Below are positions 7,207 to 15,682 of a DNA stretch of 44,851 bases, piece by piece; the first letter of the stretch is position 1, and each line of letters opens with the position of its first letter. Made by a program: the position numbers and the translations under genes. The stretch is from a virus, in IMG/VR virus record IMGVR_UViG_3300046721_000135, positions 1 through 44,851 of that record, one strand, 5' to 3'. The notes below the pieces were generated by a model. That model made no database searches. It had not been told where the DNA came from and saw nothing but the letters and a program-made list of their open reading frames with translations.

Positions 7207-8184
7207 ATGGGAACATTTGAAGAGCAAGTCGCACGTTTGGCAGCAGGCGAGGTAGAACCCGGAGAACCCGTGGTTGAACCCACTCCTGAACCCGGACCAA
7301 ACGCCCAAGTCGAAGGCCAACCCGTTATTCCTGATCCACCTACAGCCGAGCCACCCCAGCAGGCTGCACCCGCTGAAGAACCCGTTGTACCCTCAGAACC
7401 TTCAGAACCCCAAGAACCAGACCCGTTACTCCAGGGCATCCCTGGCAACGTCCCTTTATCACCCGCTGTCACCAAGCGCATCAATAAAGCCATCTTCCAG
7501 CGTGAGGAAGCCCGCAGAGAAGCCGAATACTGGCGTCGAGTGGCCTCTGGAGAAGTCCAGAAACCAGCGCCTGCACCCATTGCCTCAGCCCCAGTCATCC
7601 AGTTTCCAAAGCCTCAGCCTAAGATAGAAGACTTCCAGAATGAAGCCGACCCTTACGCTGCCCTCGCCTTTGCCGCTGGCCGATATGAAGCTGAAAAGAT
7701 CCAGCACGAAAACCAGACCCGAGCTTTCCAAGCCCAACAGCAGGCTCAACTCAACCAGCAAGAACAGCTGGTGCAAGCCAAGATGGCCGAAGGTGAAGCC
7801 AAGTACCCGGACTTTTACGAAGCGACCGACGAACTGGGGAAGCAAGTGACCCCTGCCATGCGTGAAGCCCTCTTCGATAGTCCCCGCTTTGCCGACCTTG
7901 CCTACCACTTGAGCCACGATCCTGCCGAAGTCCAGCGCATTGCGAGACTAACGCCTCTCGCCCAGGTGCGCGAACTCGGAAAGCTGGAAGATAAATTGGC
8001 GGTACAAACTGCGAACCCATCTGCCAAGCAGGTGGCTCGCCAGCCGACTCCGGTACAGTCTGCCGGTCAAGGTCTCCCAACCACCAAGCCCAACACTGCA
8101 AAGCTGTTTGAGGCTGCCAAGCAAGGCGGCTCTTTGCGGGACTGGACGAAGTATCTGGAGCAGACCGAGACCTTTCAGCCGTAG
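7207..8184 (+). CDS. Putative scaffolding protein
   Basis: The 325-aa product has the usual hallmarks of a phage scaffold. The N-terminal part (about residues 15-85) is acidic and rich in Pro and Glu. The middle (about 160-215) is Gln-rich and helical, with runs such as QAQQQAQLNQQEQLVQAKMA. The C-terminal part is a basic Lys/Arg-containing tail. Scaffolds guide coat assembly and leave before packaging. It sits directly before the coat gene. The ATG at 7207 follows AGGAG with a 7-base gap; an upstream in-frame start at 7129 would read across the previous gene and was rejected. Confidence 0.75.
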   Translation: MGTFEEQVARLAAGEVEPGEPVVEPTPEPGPNAQVEGQPVIPDPPTAEPPQQAAPAEEPVVPSEPSEPQEPDPLLQGIPGNVPLSPAVTKRINKAIFQREEARREAEYWRRVASGEVQKPAPAPIASAPVIQFPKPQPKIEDFQNEADPYAALAFAAGRYEAEKIQHENQTRAFQAQQQAQLNQQEQLVQAKMAEGEAKYPDFYEATDELGKQVTPAMREALFDSPRFADLAYHLSHDPAEVQRIARLTPLAQVRELGKLEDKLAVQTANPSAKQVARQPTPVQSAGQGLPTTKPNTAKLFEAAKQGGSLRDWTKYLEQTETFQP

Positions 8185-8209
8185 CGGATAGGCCACAAGG
8201 AAAATCCCG

Positions 8210-9121
8210 ATGGCCATAATCTCAGGTGGTTTTTCAAGTTACCTGGCTATAGGCAATCGCGAGGACCTGTCCGACATCATTCACAACATAGCCCCGGTTG
8301 AAAACTGGCTCGTCAGCAACTCTGGCGAGACCAAAGCCACCCAACGCTATCACGAATGGCAGACCGACACCCTCGCGACCCCCGCAGCCAACGCCCAATT
8401 CGAGGGCAACGACTATTCAGCAACCATTATCGTCCCCACTACTAGGCTTGGAAACTATACTCAAATCCTGGCAAAAACGTTTGCAATCACCCGCACTCAG
8501 GAAGTCACCGACAAAGCCGGGCGCAAGTCTGAACTAGCCTATCAAACCGGGCTCAAGCTGAAAGAACTAGCCAACGACATCGAGTATGCCCTGATTGTCA
8601 ACTCAGCCAGCGCATCCGGCGCTACCGGCACAGCCCGCCAGTTGAAAGGCGCGTTGGGCTGGATCTCGACCAACAACACTACCGCTTCTGCTACCACTGT
8701 CTATTTCACAGAAGCGAACCTCCAGGCCAACCTGCAGCTTGTCTGGGCCGCAGGTGGAAAACCCCAGCACCTCGTGATGGGAGCCCTCCAGAAAACCAAG
8801 TTTGACGCCTTCACCGGAAACAACACCCGGTTCTTGAACATGCAGCCAGCCCAGGTCCAGTCCGCTGTCGAGGTCTACAAGTCCTCGTTCGGAAACCTCA
8901 CGGCTCACCTGCACTTCATCATGAACCAGAGCGCTCAAGCCGACAAGGTCATCATCTTTGGAGACATGAGCTTGTGGCGCAAGGCGTACCTCCGTAAAGC
9001 GGAACGCATCCCCTTGGCTGTTACCGGCTCATCCCTGCGGTTCCTGATTGAGACAGAACTCACTCTGGAATGCGGCAACGAGCTAGGCGCAGGCAAGGTT
9101 ACTGCGATGGCTGCAGCTTAA
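8210..9121 (+). CDS. Major capsid protein (DUF5309/SU10-like)
   Basis: The 303-aa product has the opening NREDLSDIIHNIAPVENWLVS and the central VTDKAGRKSELAYQTGLKLKELANDIEYALI. Both are characteristic of the DUF5309 / SU10-type major capsid family with an HK97 fold, where the first motif follows a short N-arm. GATGTARQLKGALGWIS in the middle also fits. AAGGA lies 8 bases before the ATG. The position after the scaffold supports the call. I recognise the family by motif, not by search. Confidence 0.9.
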   Translation: MAIISGGFSSYLAIGNREDLSDIIHNIAPVENWLVSNSGETKATQRYHEWQTDTLATPAANAQFEGNDYSATIIVPTTRLGNYTQILAKTFAITRTQEVTDKAGRKSELAYQTGLKLKELANDIEYALIVNSASASGATGTARQLKGALGWISTNNTTASATTVYFTEANLQANLQLVWAAGGKPQHLVMGALQKTKFDAFTGNNTRFLNMQPAQVQSAVEVYKSSFGNLTAHLHFIMNQSAQADKVIIFGDMSLWRKAYLRKAERIPLAVTGSSLRFLIETELTLECGNELGAGKVTAMAAA

Positions 9122-9178
9122 CCACTACCGAATTCGGGGCTGGCCACCCGCTGGCCCCGCCAATCCAAAGGAGCAACG

Positions 9179-9493
9179 ATGCTGATCAAGACCAAAACGC
9201 CTGGAGTATTAATCTCGGACATGGACTACACAACCCAGTGGCACAGAGGCACAAGCCACGACACCCACGAGACCACCTATCTCGAAGACGTGAAGCCCAT
9301 TCAAGCCAGGGTCAACATGCTGAAGAACCAGACAGACAATGGGTTTACAATTGACCGCACCATGCAGCAAATCGGCCTGATCCCCATCACCATCTGGGTA
9401 GCTCATCCCGAGTTCCGCGAAGACCCACGCACTCTCGACAAGTGGCTGAAATCTGAAGAAGGCGCTCCTTACCGAGTCGCCAAAGGAATCTAG
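9179..9493 (+). CDS. Small structural protein downstream of coat, 104 aa
   Basis: The protein (MLIKTKTPGVLISDMDYTTQ...) has a compact alpha/beta pattern ending PEFREDPRTLDKWLKSEEG. Similar small proteins often follow the coat gene in phages with this capsid family, and a head decoration or completion role is likely. AAAGGAG precedes the ATG. The stop codon shares one base with the next GTG start (TAGTG). Confidence 0.65.
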   Translation: MLIKTKTPGVLISDMDYTTQWHRGTSHDTHETTYLEDVKPIQARVNMLKNQTDNGFTIDRTMQQIGLIPITIWVAHPEFREDPRTLDKWLKSEEGAPYRVAKGI

Positions 9494-11097
9494 TGGCTGG
9501 AATCTATAGCTCAGTCTTAACCGAAACTTCTGTCACCGACCTGCCCTCGTGGGTCTACGATGACCTGGCCAACCCAGACATTTCCCAGATCGACGTTCCC
9601 TGGGGACGGTACAATCTTCCAACGCAAAACGACATCACGCGCGGCAACCTCACCATCGACTGGCACGGCTCAACCCTGGTGCTCGATGGAGCATTGGCAG
9701 GAGTCCACTTCTATTTCAGGTCTACCGTTATTAATTCAGCCGAAGCCAACCACTATTTCCATCTCACAGACCAGATCTATGAAGCGACTACCCAACTGAC
9801 GATGCCGACAATCATAGACCTCTCTCCTGGAGAAATCGTTCAGATCCGGTGCGGGGTCAATACCAGCGACCCCAACGAACCCGTTCGCTATCTGGTTAAA
9901 ACCGTGGATTCTGTCAGCGGAAGCACCGTTACCTTTACCGAGCCCTTTGGCCTGGACATTCCTGTCTATGCCGATGAAACCGCCCTCAAAGCCGTAGTCA
10001 TTGAAAGTCAGTGGAATAAGATCGGCCCTTGGGGAGAAATGACAGCCAACGGCTCATACGGCAACGGTCTCGGCCTAGATCACGGCATGATCCGGTACAC
10101 TGGCGGAATGCAACATGACATCATCTTCAAGAACGCCCACTTTGAAACCCTGATGCCTGCCGACATCGACATCCCGCCAGCCGAAGGAACCGTAATCTTC
10201 GTTCAGGATATCTTAAACTTCAGCCTCTTGAACACCACTGCTTGCAACCTGATCAAGGTTCTGTTCCACAGTTTCCGGTCCGACAACATGCTAGTTGATG
10301 GCCACCGTTTCACTGGCGTAGGCCGAACCAACATAATCGCACCACACAACACCTTTATTGGAACCCTGGTTGCCGCCTGGGGAGGCACTGGCTTGACCTA
10401 CCAGAACATCGAAGTCAAAGGCCAGAACATGGTCATGGCCAACATGGAAATCTTTCCGGTAGACCTCCTGTTTAAGAACATCACTTTCACTACCGACTTC
10501 CGAAGAAACTGGTCCTACAACGCAGCTGCCGTAATGTTTGGCTTCTACAACTGTGCGGAGCGGATCGAAGACTCGACTTTCACCATTACCACCGACTCCA
10601 TCTCCAGCTGGAATCTGGATGCAAACAACTCGCTACTCTTCAAGAACTGCGTGTTCGACGATCCATCCACCTTCTCCAACTACTTTTACTTCCCACGGCA
10701 CACTATTGAAGGCACGATTACCTTTGGCGGAATCACCTACGGCCCACTCACCAGCCGCTCAGACACAGTCACGCGCACAGGAACCGTTACCGGCAAGCAC
10801 ATCATCCCTCCCAGGGGGCTGTACAAGTCACTGACCTACCGGATTCCAACTACTGGAAATTCCTGGGCTTTAGGCGTGGGCTATGGAGGCACGATCTTTG
10901 CCGCTGCCTACGATGCCGTGAACTACACGTCGGTCAGCAACAACTGGCTTCAGATCGCACCGAACACCAGTGATGCAACCCGATACGCAGCCAACGTCTT
11001 TACCTGTTACTTCACAGGCGGAACAGCCTCAATGGTGATGGACTTTCAACTAGAATACTACCCGGCACCCGACGATGTGGGCTGGACAACGGATTAA
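9493..11097 (+). CDS. Beta-helix-like tail spike/appendage protein, 534 aa
   Basis: The sequence after about residue 190 shows short repeating strands with N/D/G turns (IIFKNAHFETL, LTYQNIEVKGQNMVMANMEIF, DLLFKNITFTTDF, LLFKNCVFDDP), the pattern of a right-handed parallel beta-helix. A C-terminal beta-sandwich (TRTGTVTGKHIIPPRGLYKS) may be a trimerisation or carbohydrate-binding part. It probably acts at the particle surface on host glycans. The GTG start overlaps the upstream stop. Its place between the coat and other appendage genes, rather than at the end of the tail genes, is unusual. Confidence 0.7.
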   Translation: MAGIYSSVLTETSVTDLPSWVYDDLANPDISQIDVPWGRYNLPTQNDITRGNLTIDWHGSTLVLDGALAGVHFYFRSTVINSAEANHYFHLTDQIYEATTQLTMPTIIDLSPGEIVQIRCGVNTSDPNEPVRYLVKTVDSVSGSTVTFTEPFGLDIPVYADETALKAVVIESQWNKIGPWGEMTANGSYGNGLGLDHGMIRYTGGMQHDIIFKNAHFETLMPADIDIPPAEGTVIFVQDILNFSLLNTTACNLIKVLFHSFRSDNMLVDGHRFTGVGRTNIIAPHNTFIGTLVAAWGGTGLTYQNIEVKGQNMVMANMEIFPVDLLFKNITFTTDFRRNWSYNAAAVMFGFYNCAERIEDSTFTITTDSISSWNLDANNSLLFKNCVFDDPSTFSNYFYFPRHTIEGTITFGGITYGPLTSRSDTVTRTGTVTGKHIIPPRGLYKSLTYRIPTTGNSWALGVGYGGTIFAAAYDAVNYTSVSNNWLQIAPNTSDATRYAANVFTCYFTGGTASMVMDFQLEYYPAPDDVGWTTD

Positions 11098-11099
11098 TC

Positions 11100-11348
11100 A
11101 TGAGCTTAAAGATCACTGCATTGACTAGACAAAGCCCTGCTCCCTGTCAACACCTTACCTTGACTTCAAATGATAATGGCACCATCAATGTCACCCATGT
11201 TTCCATTCCAGCAATCAAGGCACTGTTTGACCAGTTTCCAGGGGGAAGCCGTGGAGCTTTACTCTTTGCCTGGGCGCAAGATCGGATGGATCGAGGATCG
11301 ACCTTGAATCAACTTGTCAATGTCGAGATCGAATCGGTGATTGTCTAA
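11100..11348 (+). CDS. Small structural-region protein, 82 aa
   Basis: Unknown function. The product (MSLKITALTRQSPAPCQHLT...) has beta-rich N- and C-terminal parts flanking a helix (IPAIKALFDQFPGGSRGALL). The gene lies 2 bases after the preceding stop, and its own stop overlaps the next start as TAATG. Its context implies a virion or assembly role. Confidence 0.6.
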   Translation: MSLKITALTRQSPAPCQHLTLTSNDNGTINVTHVSIPAIKALFDQFPGGSRGALLFAWAQDRMDRGSTLNQLVNVEIESVIV

Positions 11349-12508
11349 TGGCACTACAAAACCTTGTGGGAGATGGAATCTGGTTGCCGACTCTTGAAGC
11401 AGGATTCTCTGGAACCGGCTCTTTGGCGGGTGGAGACACGGCTCTCATTGATGCTGATCAGGAAGAAGTTCAGTTCATCGGGCAGGTAACTATTGATGGT
11501 GGCGGTAGCAAAACCTTTGGCACCTCTGGCTCAAAGATTGGCTGGCTGCCCGGTCCTTCCATCACTCTTGCGGCCAACTCAACCTGCACGGTTGGCGTGA
11601 AGACAGCCGTAGACACCTCCAACGGTCCTCCAGCCAGAGCCACCATCGGCAAGGCCGCTTTCAGCGTCTACAAAGACCTAGTGGGTGGAACAGACACAAT
11701 TACCGCTACCACTTGGCGGGAAGACGCTATGGCCTCTGGAACTCCGTTCACCGTAGCGGATGGAGACTTGATTGCCATCTGCTTTCTTCTGACCACCACT
11801 TCCGGCAGTCCTTCGATAAAAGTTCGCACTTTAACGCCTTCGACTCAATTTGGATTTCCAGCCTGTACTCTAGTTACTTCCGGCCCAACCTATACCTTAC
11901 TTGGTGCTTTAGCCAATGCGATTATCATTTTCGATGATGGGGCAATAGGCTGGTTTGCAGGTACCATACCCTGTTCTGCTGTTGACACTACCAGCGCCAC
12001 GATTGGCAACACCAACATCTTTGGCAACATCTTCCGGGTTCCGTTTACCTGCAAAGTAGATGCCCTATCGGTTACTGTAACCCCTACTGCTGGAGCCGAC
12101 TTCGCGATGGAACTCTACAGCACCCCACTCGGCACTCCAGCCACAGTGGAATCCATCTCTGTCGATCAGAATCTGACTACCGCTACCGCCATCAAGCAAT
12201 TTATGCGCCGCTTAATTACTCCGAGAACCCTGACCATCAACACCGACTACCTGGTCGGAGTGCGGCAGACCACTGGAACCGCTTTAACCATCAGTCAGCG
12301 GGATCAATCGAACGCCTCTTACTTTAAGCCTCTTGGCATGGGAGCTGAATGCTATGCGGCCACTTCTACCGCTGGAGCCACCTTTGCGGCCATCAACTCA
12401 GGAAAGCGCCGTTACATGGCTCATGTCCGTATCTGCGCTTTAGATGATGGAGCCGGAGCAGCTGGCGGTCTCTTGGTTAATCGAGGAATGCGGGGAGGAA
12501 TGGTATGA
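11348..12508 (+). CDS. Beta-rich appendage protein, 386 aa
   Basis: Dominated by short strands with Gly, Thr and Ser (SLAGGDTALIDADQEEVQFI, FCLLTTTSGSPSIKVRTL), and probably a two-domain beta-sandwich virion protein of the tail-fibre or receptor-binding type. No catalytic motif is evident. It ends with a Gly-rich tail (GGLLVNRGMRGGMV) that overlaps the next ATG as ATGA. The role is inferred from composition and location. Confidence 0.6.
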   Translation: MALQNLVGDGIWLPTLEAGFSGTGSLAGGDTALIDADQEEVQFIGQVTIDGGGSKTFGTSGSKIGWLPGPSITLAANSTCTVGVKTAVDTSNGPPARATIGKAAFSVYKDLVGGTDTITATTWREDAMASGTPFTVADGDLIAICFLLTTTSGSPSIKVRTLTPSTQFGFPACTLVTSGPTYTLLGALANAIIIFDDGAIGWFAGTIPCSAVDTTSATIGNTNIFGNIFRVPFTCKVDALSVTVTPTAGADFAMELYSTPLGTPATVESISVDQNLTTATAIKQFMRRLITPRTLTINTDYLVGVRQTTGTALTISQRDQSNASYFKPLGMGAECYAATSTAGATFAAINSGKRRYMAHVRICALDDGAGAAGGLLVNRGMRGGMV

Positions 12509-13566
12509 GACCAATCGTTCGAGGCGCAGCAGCCAATGCAGGCCTGATCTTCCATGTCTTCGCACAAGACAGTGCATCAACCGTTGGGGCTGGAAAAGCC
12601 TCGGTAGCCTACAGTAGCTGGACCTGCTACTACATTCGCAACGGTGAAGCGATCTCAGGCGCAATCACCACTCAGGACATCACGACCATCGGTACCTACG
12701 CAGCCCCCACGGCCAACACCAACATCCGGATTAAAGCCGTAGATAACACCAACATGATCGGGGTCTACGAGGTTCAGATCCACCTTGACTGGGTGAACAC
12801 GACTAACAGTTGCCAGTCCCTGACGATCTACCTAAGCGCAACCGGAGTCGCCGTCTTGCCAATCCAGATCCCTCTAACTGGCTGGGACCCGCAGCTTCTC
12901 CAAGCGACACCAACGAACATTACGGCAGGCACAATAGCCACTGTGACCAACTTGACCAACCTGCCAGCCGTCACCACCGACTGGCTGACAGCGGCAGGCG
13001 TGAAGGCAGATGCAGTCACAAAGATCCAGGCGGGTCTAGCCACACCAACGAATATCACTGCAGGCACAATAACCACGGTAACTACTGTCACTGGTGTCAC
13101 TGGCTTAACTGCCTCAGATGTAGGTGCAATCAAGGTCAAGACAGACAACTTGCCATCCTCTCCCGCAGCCGTTGGCTCGAACATGGGAACCGTCACAAGC
13201 GTCACTGGTGCAGTCGGCAGCGTCACCGGCCTGACCGCCTCAGATGTGGGCGCCATCAAAACCCAGACTGACAAGCTGGCCTTTACCGTCACTAACCAAG
13301 TCGATTCCAACGTGATCGATTGGAAAGGAGCTACGGCACCCGCGATGACCGGAGACGCCTATGCCAGAATTGGAGCGACGGGTTCAGGCCTCACAACCCT
13401 GGCACTAGAAGCCACTGCCCAAGCCATCAAGGCCAAGACCGATGCCCTGGCTACAGCGGGTGATATCGCCGCTGCTGTTGATGCTGCCGTTATCGATGTC
13501 AACATTAAGACAGTCAACAATGTTACCGTCAATGGAGACGGAGCAGGAACACCATGGGGTCCATGA
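12505..13566 (+). CDS. Repeat-containing phage structural protein, 353 aa
   Basis: The N-terminal half is a beta-sandwich-like domain common in phage appendage proteins (FHVFAQDSASTVGAG...). From about residue 130 the protein has repeats: TPTNITAGTI occurs twice and GLTASDVGAIK twice, each followed by KTD/TQTD-like helical pieces, and then a low-complexity alpha segment. Such alternating beta and helix repeats are typical of fibre shafts. ATGA overlap with the gene before. The protein ends with GDGAGTPWGP. Confidence 0.65.
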   Translation: MRPIVRGAAANAGLIFHVFAQDSASTVGAGKASVAYSSWTCYYIRNGEAISGAITTQDITTIGTYAAPTANTNIRIKAVDNTNMIGVYEVQIHLDWVNTTNSCQSLTIYLSATGVAVLPIQIPLTGWDPQLLQATPTNITAGTIATVTNLTNLPAVTTDWLTAAGVKADAVTKIQAGLATPTNITAGTITTVTTVTGVTGLTASDVGAIKVKTDNLPSSPAAVGSNMGTVTSVTGAVGSVTGLTASDVGAIKTQTDKLAFTVTNQVDSNVIDWKGATAPAMTGDAYARIGATGSGLTTLALEATAQAIKAKTDALATAGDIAAAVDAAVIDVNIKTVNNVTVNGDGAGTPWGP

Positions 13567-13567
13567 G

Positions 13568-13960
13568 ATGGCATCTAGCTGGGGAACAAGTTGGGGTACA
13601 AGCTGGGCAAGTAGCTGGGGAGTTATTGATGCTGGAGCAATATCTGCCAGCCTCCAGGGAACCAGCGCCTTATCCGCAACTGGGATTGCAGGCACCACCC
13701 AGCACATTTCAGCGGCTCTCTACGGCATTTCCGGGATGGACGTTTACAATGCTCAAGACCTTACTCGAACGAGCTTTGCGAACCTGGCCGGAACTTCCCG
13801 GTTTACCTCCCATATCCTGGACATTACGCCACCCATCGTTATTCCCAAGCCAGGAGCGGGTCAACCCTCGATTCATGCAGGCAGTCACCCAGTTCGTGGC
13901 CAGTCAGTTCCAGTCAAGGGAAGTTCCAGGCGCGTTCCTGGCAAGGCGGATCGCATATGA
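13568..13960 (+). CDS. Small WG-repeat virion-region protein, 130 aa
   Basis: The N-terminus carries a short Ser-Trp-Gly repeat (SSWGTSWGTSWASSWG), seen at the start of many small phage structural-region proteins. The rest has beta-strand and proline-rich segments. The ATG at 13568 was chosen because the larger ORF (from 13442) would overlap the preceding gene by more than 120 bases. A second frame (13554-13964) is a shadow. Its end overlaps the glycosyltransferase start as ATGA, tying the next three genes to the same transcript. Confidence 0.6.
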   Translation: MASSWGTSWGTSWASSWGVIDAGAISASLQGTSALSATGIAGTTQHISAALYGISGMDVYNAQDLTRTSFANLAGTSRFTSHILDITPPIVIPKPGAGQPSIHAGSHPVRGQSVPVKGSSRRVPGKADRI

Positions 13961-14637
13961 TTGATCTAATCATGCCCACACTGGGAAAACCACACCTCCT
14001 GAAAGCCCTAGCCTCTCTGCGCTATCTGCCCTTCCCGGTGAAGCCGCACATCATCTACGAGGCTTCCAGTTGGCCAGAAGCTATTAATCAAGGCCTAGCC
14101 GACAGTACCGGAGACGTTCTCCTAATGGATGATGACGTCGAGTTACTACCTGACACATTCAAAGACTTTGACTCAGAAGCAGCCGACATCCTGGGATTTA
14201 AACTCCTGTTTCCAGACGAGACCATCCAGCACGCCGGAGTCTTCGTCCATCTTCACGGCGTCGGCCACATCGGCTTCAAGCAACCTGCCACCGAGTTCAA
14301 CTACTCGCAGCGCGTCTGTGCCGTGACAGCCTCTCTCATGTACATCCATCGGGAAGTCATCGACGAGATAGCCCCAGTGACCCAGTGGGATGGCTACCAG
14401 TTTGAAGACACGGACTTCTGCTTTCGAGCGTTTAAGGCGGGCTTCACTCTGGTTACGACACCAGCCACCGCGATTCACCACGAGAGCCAGACCAAGAAGC
14501 TGCTGCCTGACTTCAATGCCAAGCTGCAAACCAACATGAAGAAACTAGCTGAAGCCCACTTCAAGAACGAGTTGTTCTTACACAACCTGATGAGTTATCC
14601 GCGTCCGATCAAGGAGCCCCGTGCCGCCTCGAACTGA
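13957..14637 (+). CDS. GT2-like (GT-A fold) glycosyltransferase
   Basis: This 226-aa enzyme would transfer a sugar from a nucleotide-sugar donor to an unknown acceptor. The metal/donor site is GDVLLMDDDVEL, with Asp at 58-60. Further on, QFEDTDFCFRAFKAGFTL and IHHES match the ED catalytic-base helix and C-terminal His of rhamnosyltransferase-like GT2 enzymes. It is short, lacking a membrane segment, so it is probably cytosolic. It opens the GT2 / radical SAM / GT4 cassette inside the structural operon and overlaps both neighbours. Possible substrates are virion protein, host surface glycan or DNA base; none can be chosen from the sequence. Confidence 0.85.
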   Translation: MIDLIMPTLGKPHLLKALASLRYLPFPVKPHIIYEASSWPEAINQGLADSTGDVLLMDDDVELLPDTFKDFDSEAADILGFKLLFPDETIQHAGVFVHLHGVGHIGFKQPATEFNYSQRVCAVTASLMYIHREVIDEIAPVTQWDGYQFEDTDFCFRAFKAGFTLVTTPATAIHHESQTKKLLPDFNAKLQTNMKKLAEAHFKNELFLHNLMSYPRPIKEPRAASN

Positions 14638-15682
14638 CTACCATCGTTTCCAGAAGTTCAAGGTGCTTGCTCACGCCGAGAAGATCGAGGACATCGTGAC
14701 CAACCGGATGCCTGCCCCAGTCGAGTGGATCATCTATCCCTCGAACATCTGCGGCTACCGCTGTCCTCACTGCATCATGGCTGAGGAGCAAGCCTTACAT
14801 CACAAGCTCCTCTCCCCAGGCGCAATGTTGAAGATCCCGGTAGATGCCAAGCGCCTGGGAATCCAGACGGTGGTCTTCTCCGGTGGTGGTGACCCATTGA
14901 TCAACAAGCTGACTGTTCCCACAGCCTATCAACTCAAACTCACAGGCATCCGAACCGGCATCAACAACCAGGGCTACCTACTGAACGACCCCACTGCCTT
15001 CGACTTCATCCGGTATTCCATTGATGCAGCCAATAAGAAGACCTATGAACAGATCCACCGGTTTGACGGCTGGGATCGAGTCGTCCACAACATCAAGCGT
15101 CACCAACTGCTGCGAGAAGCAGGTGAACAAATCGAGATGGGCCTCGCCTTCCTCATTACTCCTTCCAACTATAAAGAAACCAGCGACTTCTGCGAATGGG
15201 GCCAGCAGTTTAATCCCGACTTCATCCACATTCGCCCCGCCTTCCTAGACAGCCCCTATCTGGACAGCCAGTATCCGGGTGGGGGTCAAGCCTTGAAGGA
15301 AACCATTATTCCTTCGCTGACCGAACTAGGCCGTGAGATGGAGAAGCAGTATCCGAACGTCTACTACCGGGTAGACAAGTTTGAAGGCTACTGGACCCCA
15401 AAACTATATGACAAGTGCCGAGCAACCCCACTGATGGCAGTCACTTCCGGAGACGGAGCTTTCCTGATCTGTCAGGACCGAGGGATCAAGGGCGGAGAAG
15501 AATCCTACCGCTGGGGAGACTATAACTCGCAGACCTTTGACCAGATCTGGTGGTCACAAGAGCATCGAGACGCAATCAGCCAGATTGACTTATCCAGTTG
15601 TCCTCGCTGCGTAGAGAACGGCTACAACGAAATCATCCAAATGGGCTTTATTGACGACAACATGAAGATGGCACTGTTATGA
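14621..15682 (+). CDS. Radical SAM enzyme with SPASM-like C-terminus
   Basis: A 353-aa enzyme of the radical S-adenosylmethionine superfamily. The 4Fe-4S motif is C44-GYR-C48-PH-C51, and VVFSGGGDPL resembles the SAM-binding GGE region. The C-terminal region contains further cysteines (KCRATP, FLICQD and SSCPRC), typical of a SPASM/twitch auxiliary Fe-S domain. The GTG start follows AAGGAG by 4 bases and overlaps the upstream gene by 17 bases; its stop overlaps the next ATG as ATGA. Such enzymes can modify sugars, peptides or cofactors; pairing with two glycosyltransferases suggests sugar or glycopeptide chemistry. Confidence 0.85.
   Translation: MPPRTDYHRFQKFKVLAHAEKIEDIVTNRMPAPVEWIIYPSNICGYRCPHCIMAEEQALHHKLLSPGAMLKIPVDAKRLGIQTVVFSGGGDPLINKLTVPTAYQLKLTGIRTGINNQGYLLNDPTAFDFIRYSIDAANKKTYEQIHRFDGWDRVVHNIKRHQLLREAGEQIEMGLAFLITPSNYKETSDFCEWGQQFNPDFIHIRPAFLDSPYLDSQYPGGGQALKETIIPSLTELGREMEKQYPNVYYRVDKFEGYWTPKLYDKCRATPLMAVTSGDGAFLICQDRGIKGGEESYRWGDYNSQTFDQIWWSQEHRDAISQIDLSSCPRCVENGYNEIIQMGFIDDNMKMALL

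Noticed and set aside
6855-7598. 247-aa minus-strand ORF opposite the portal end and scaffold
   Set aside because: It is antisense to well-supported genes, has Ser/Gly-rich shadow composition and no operon context.
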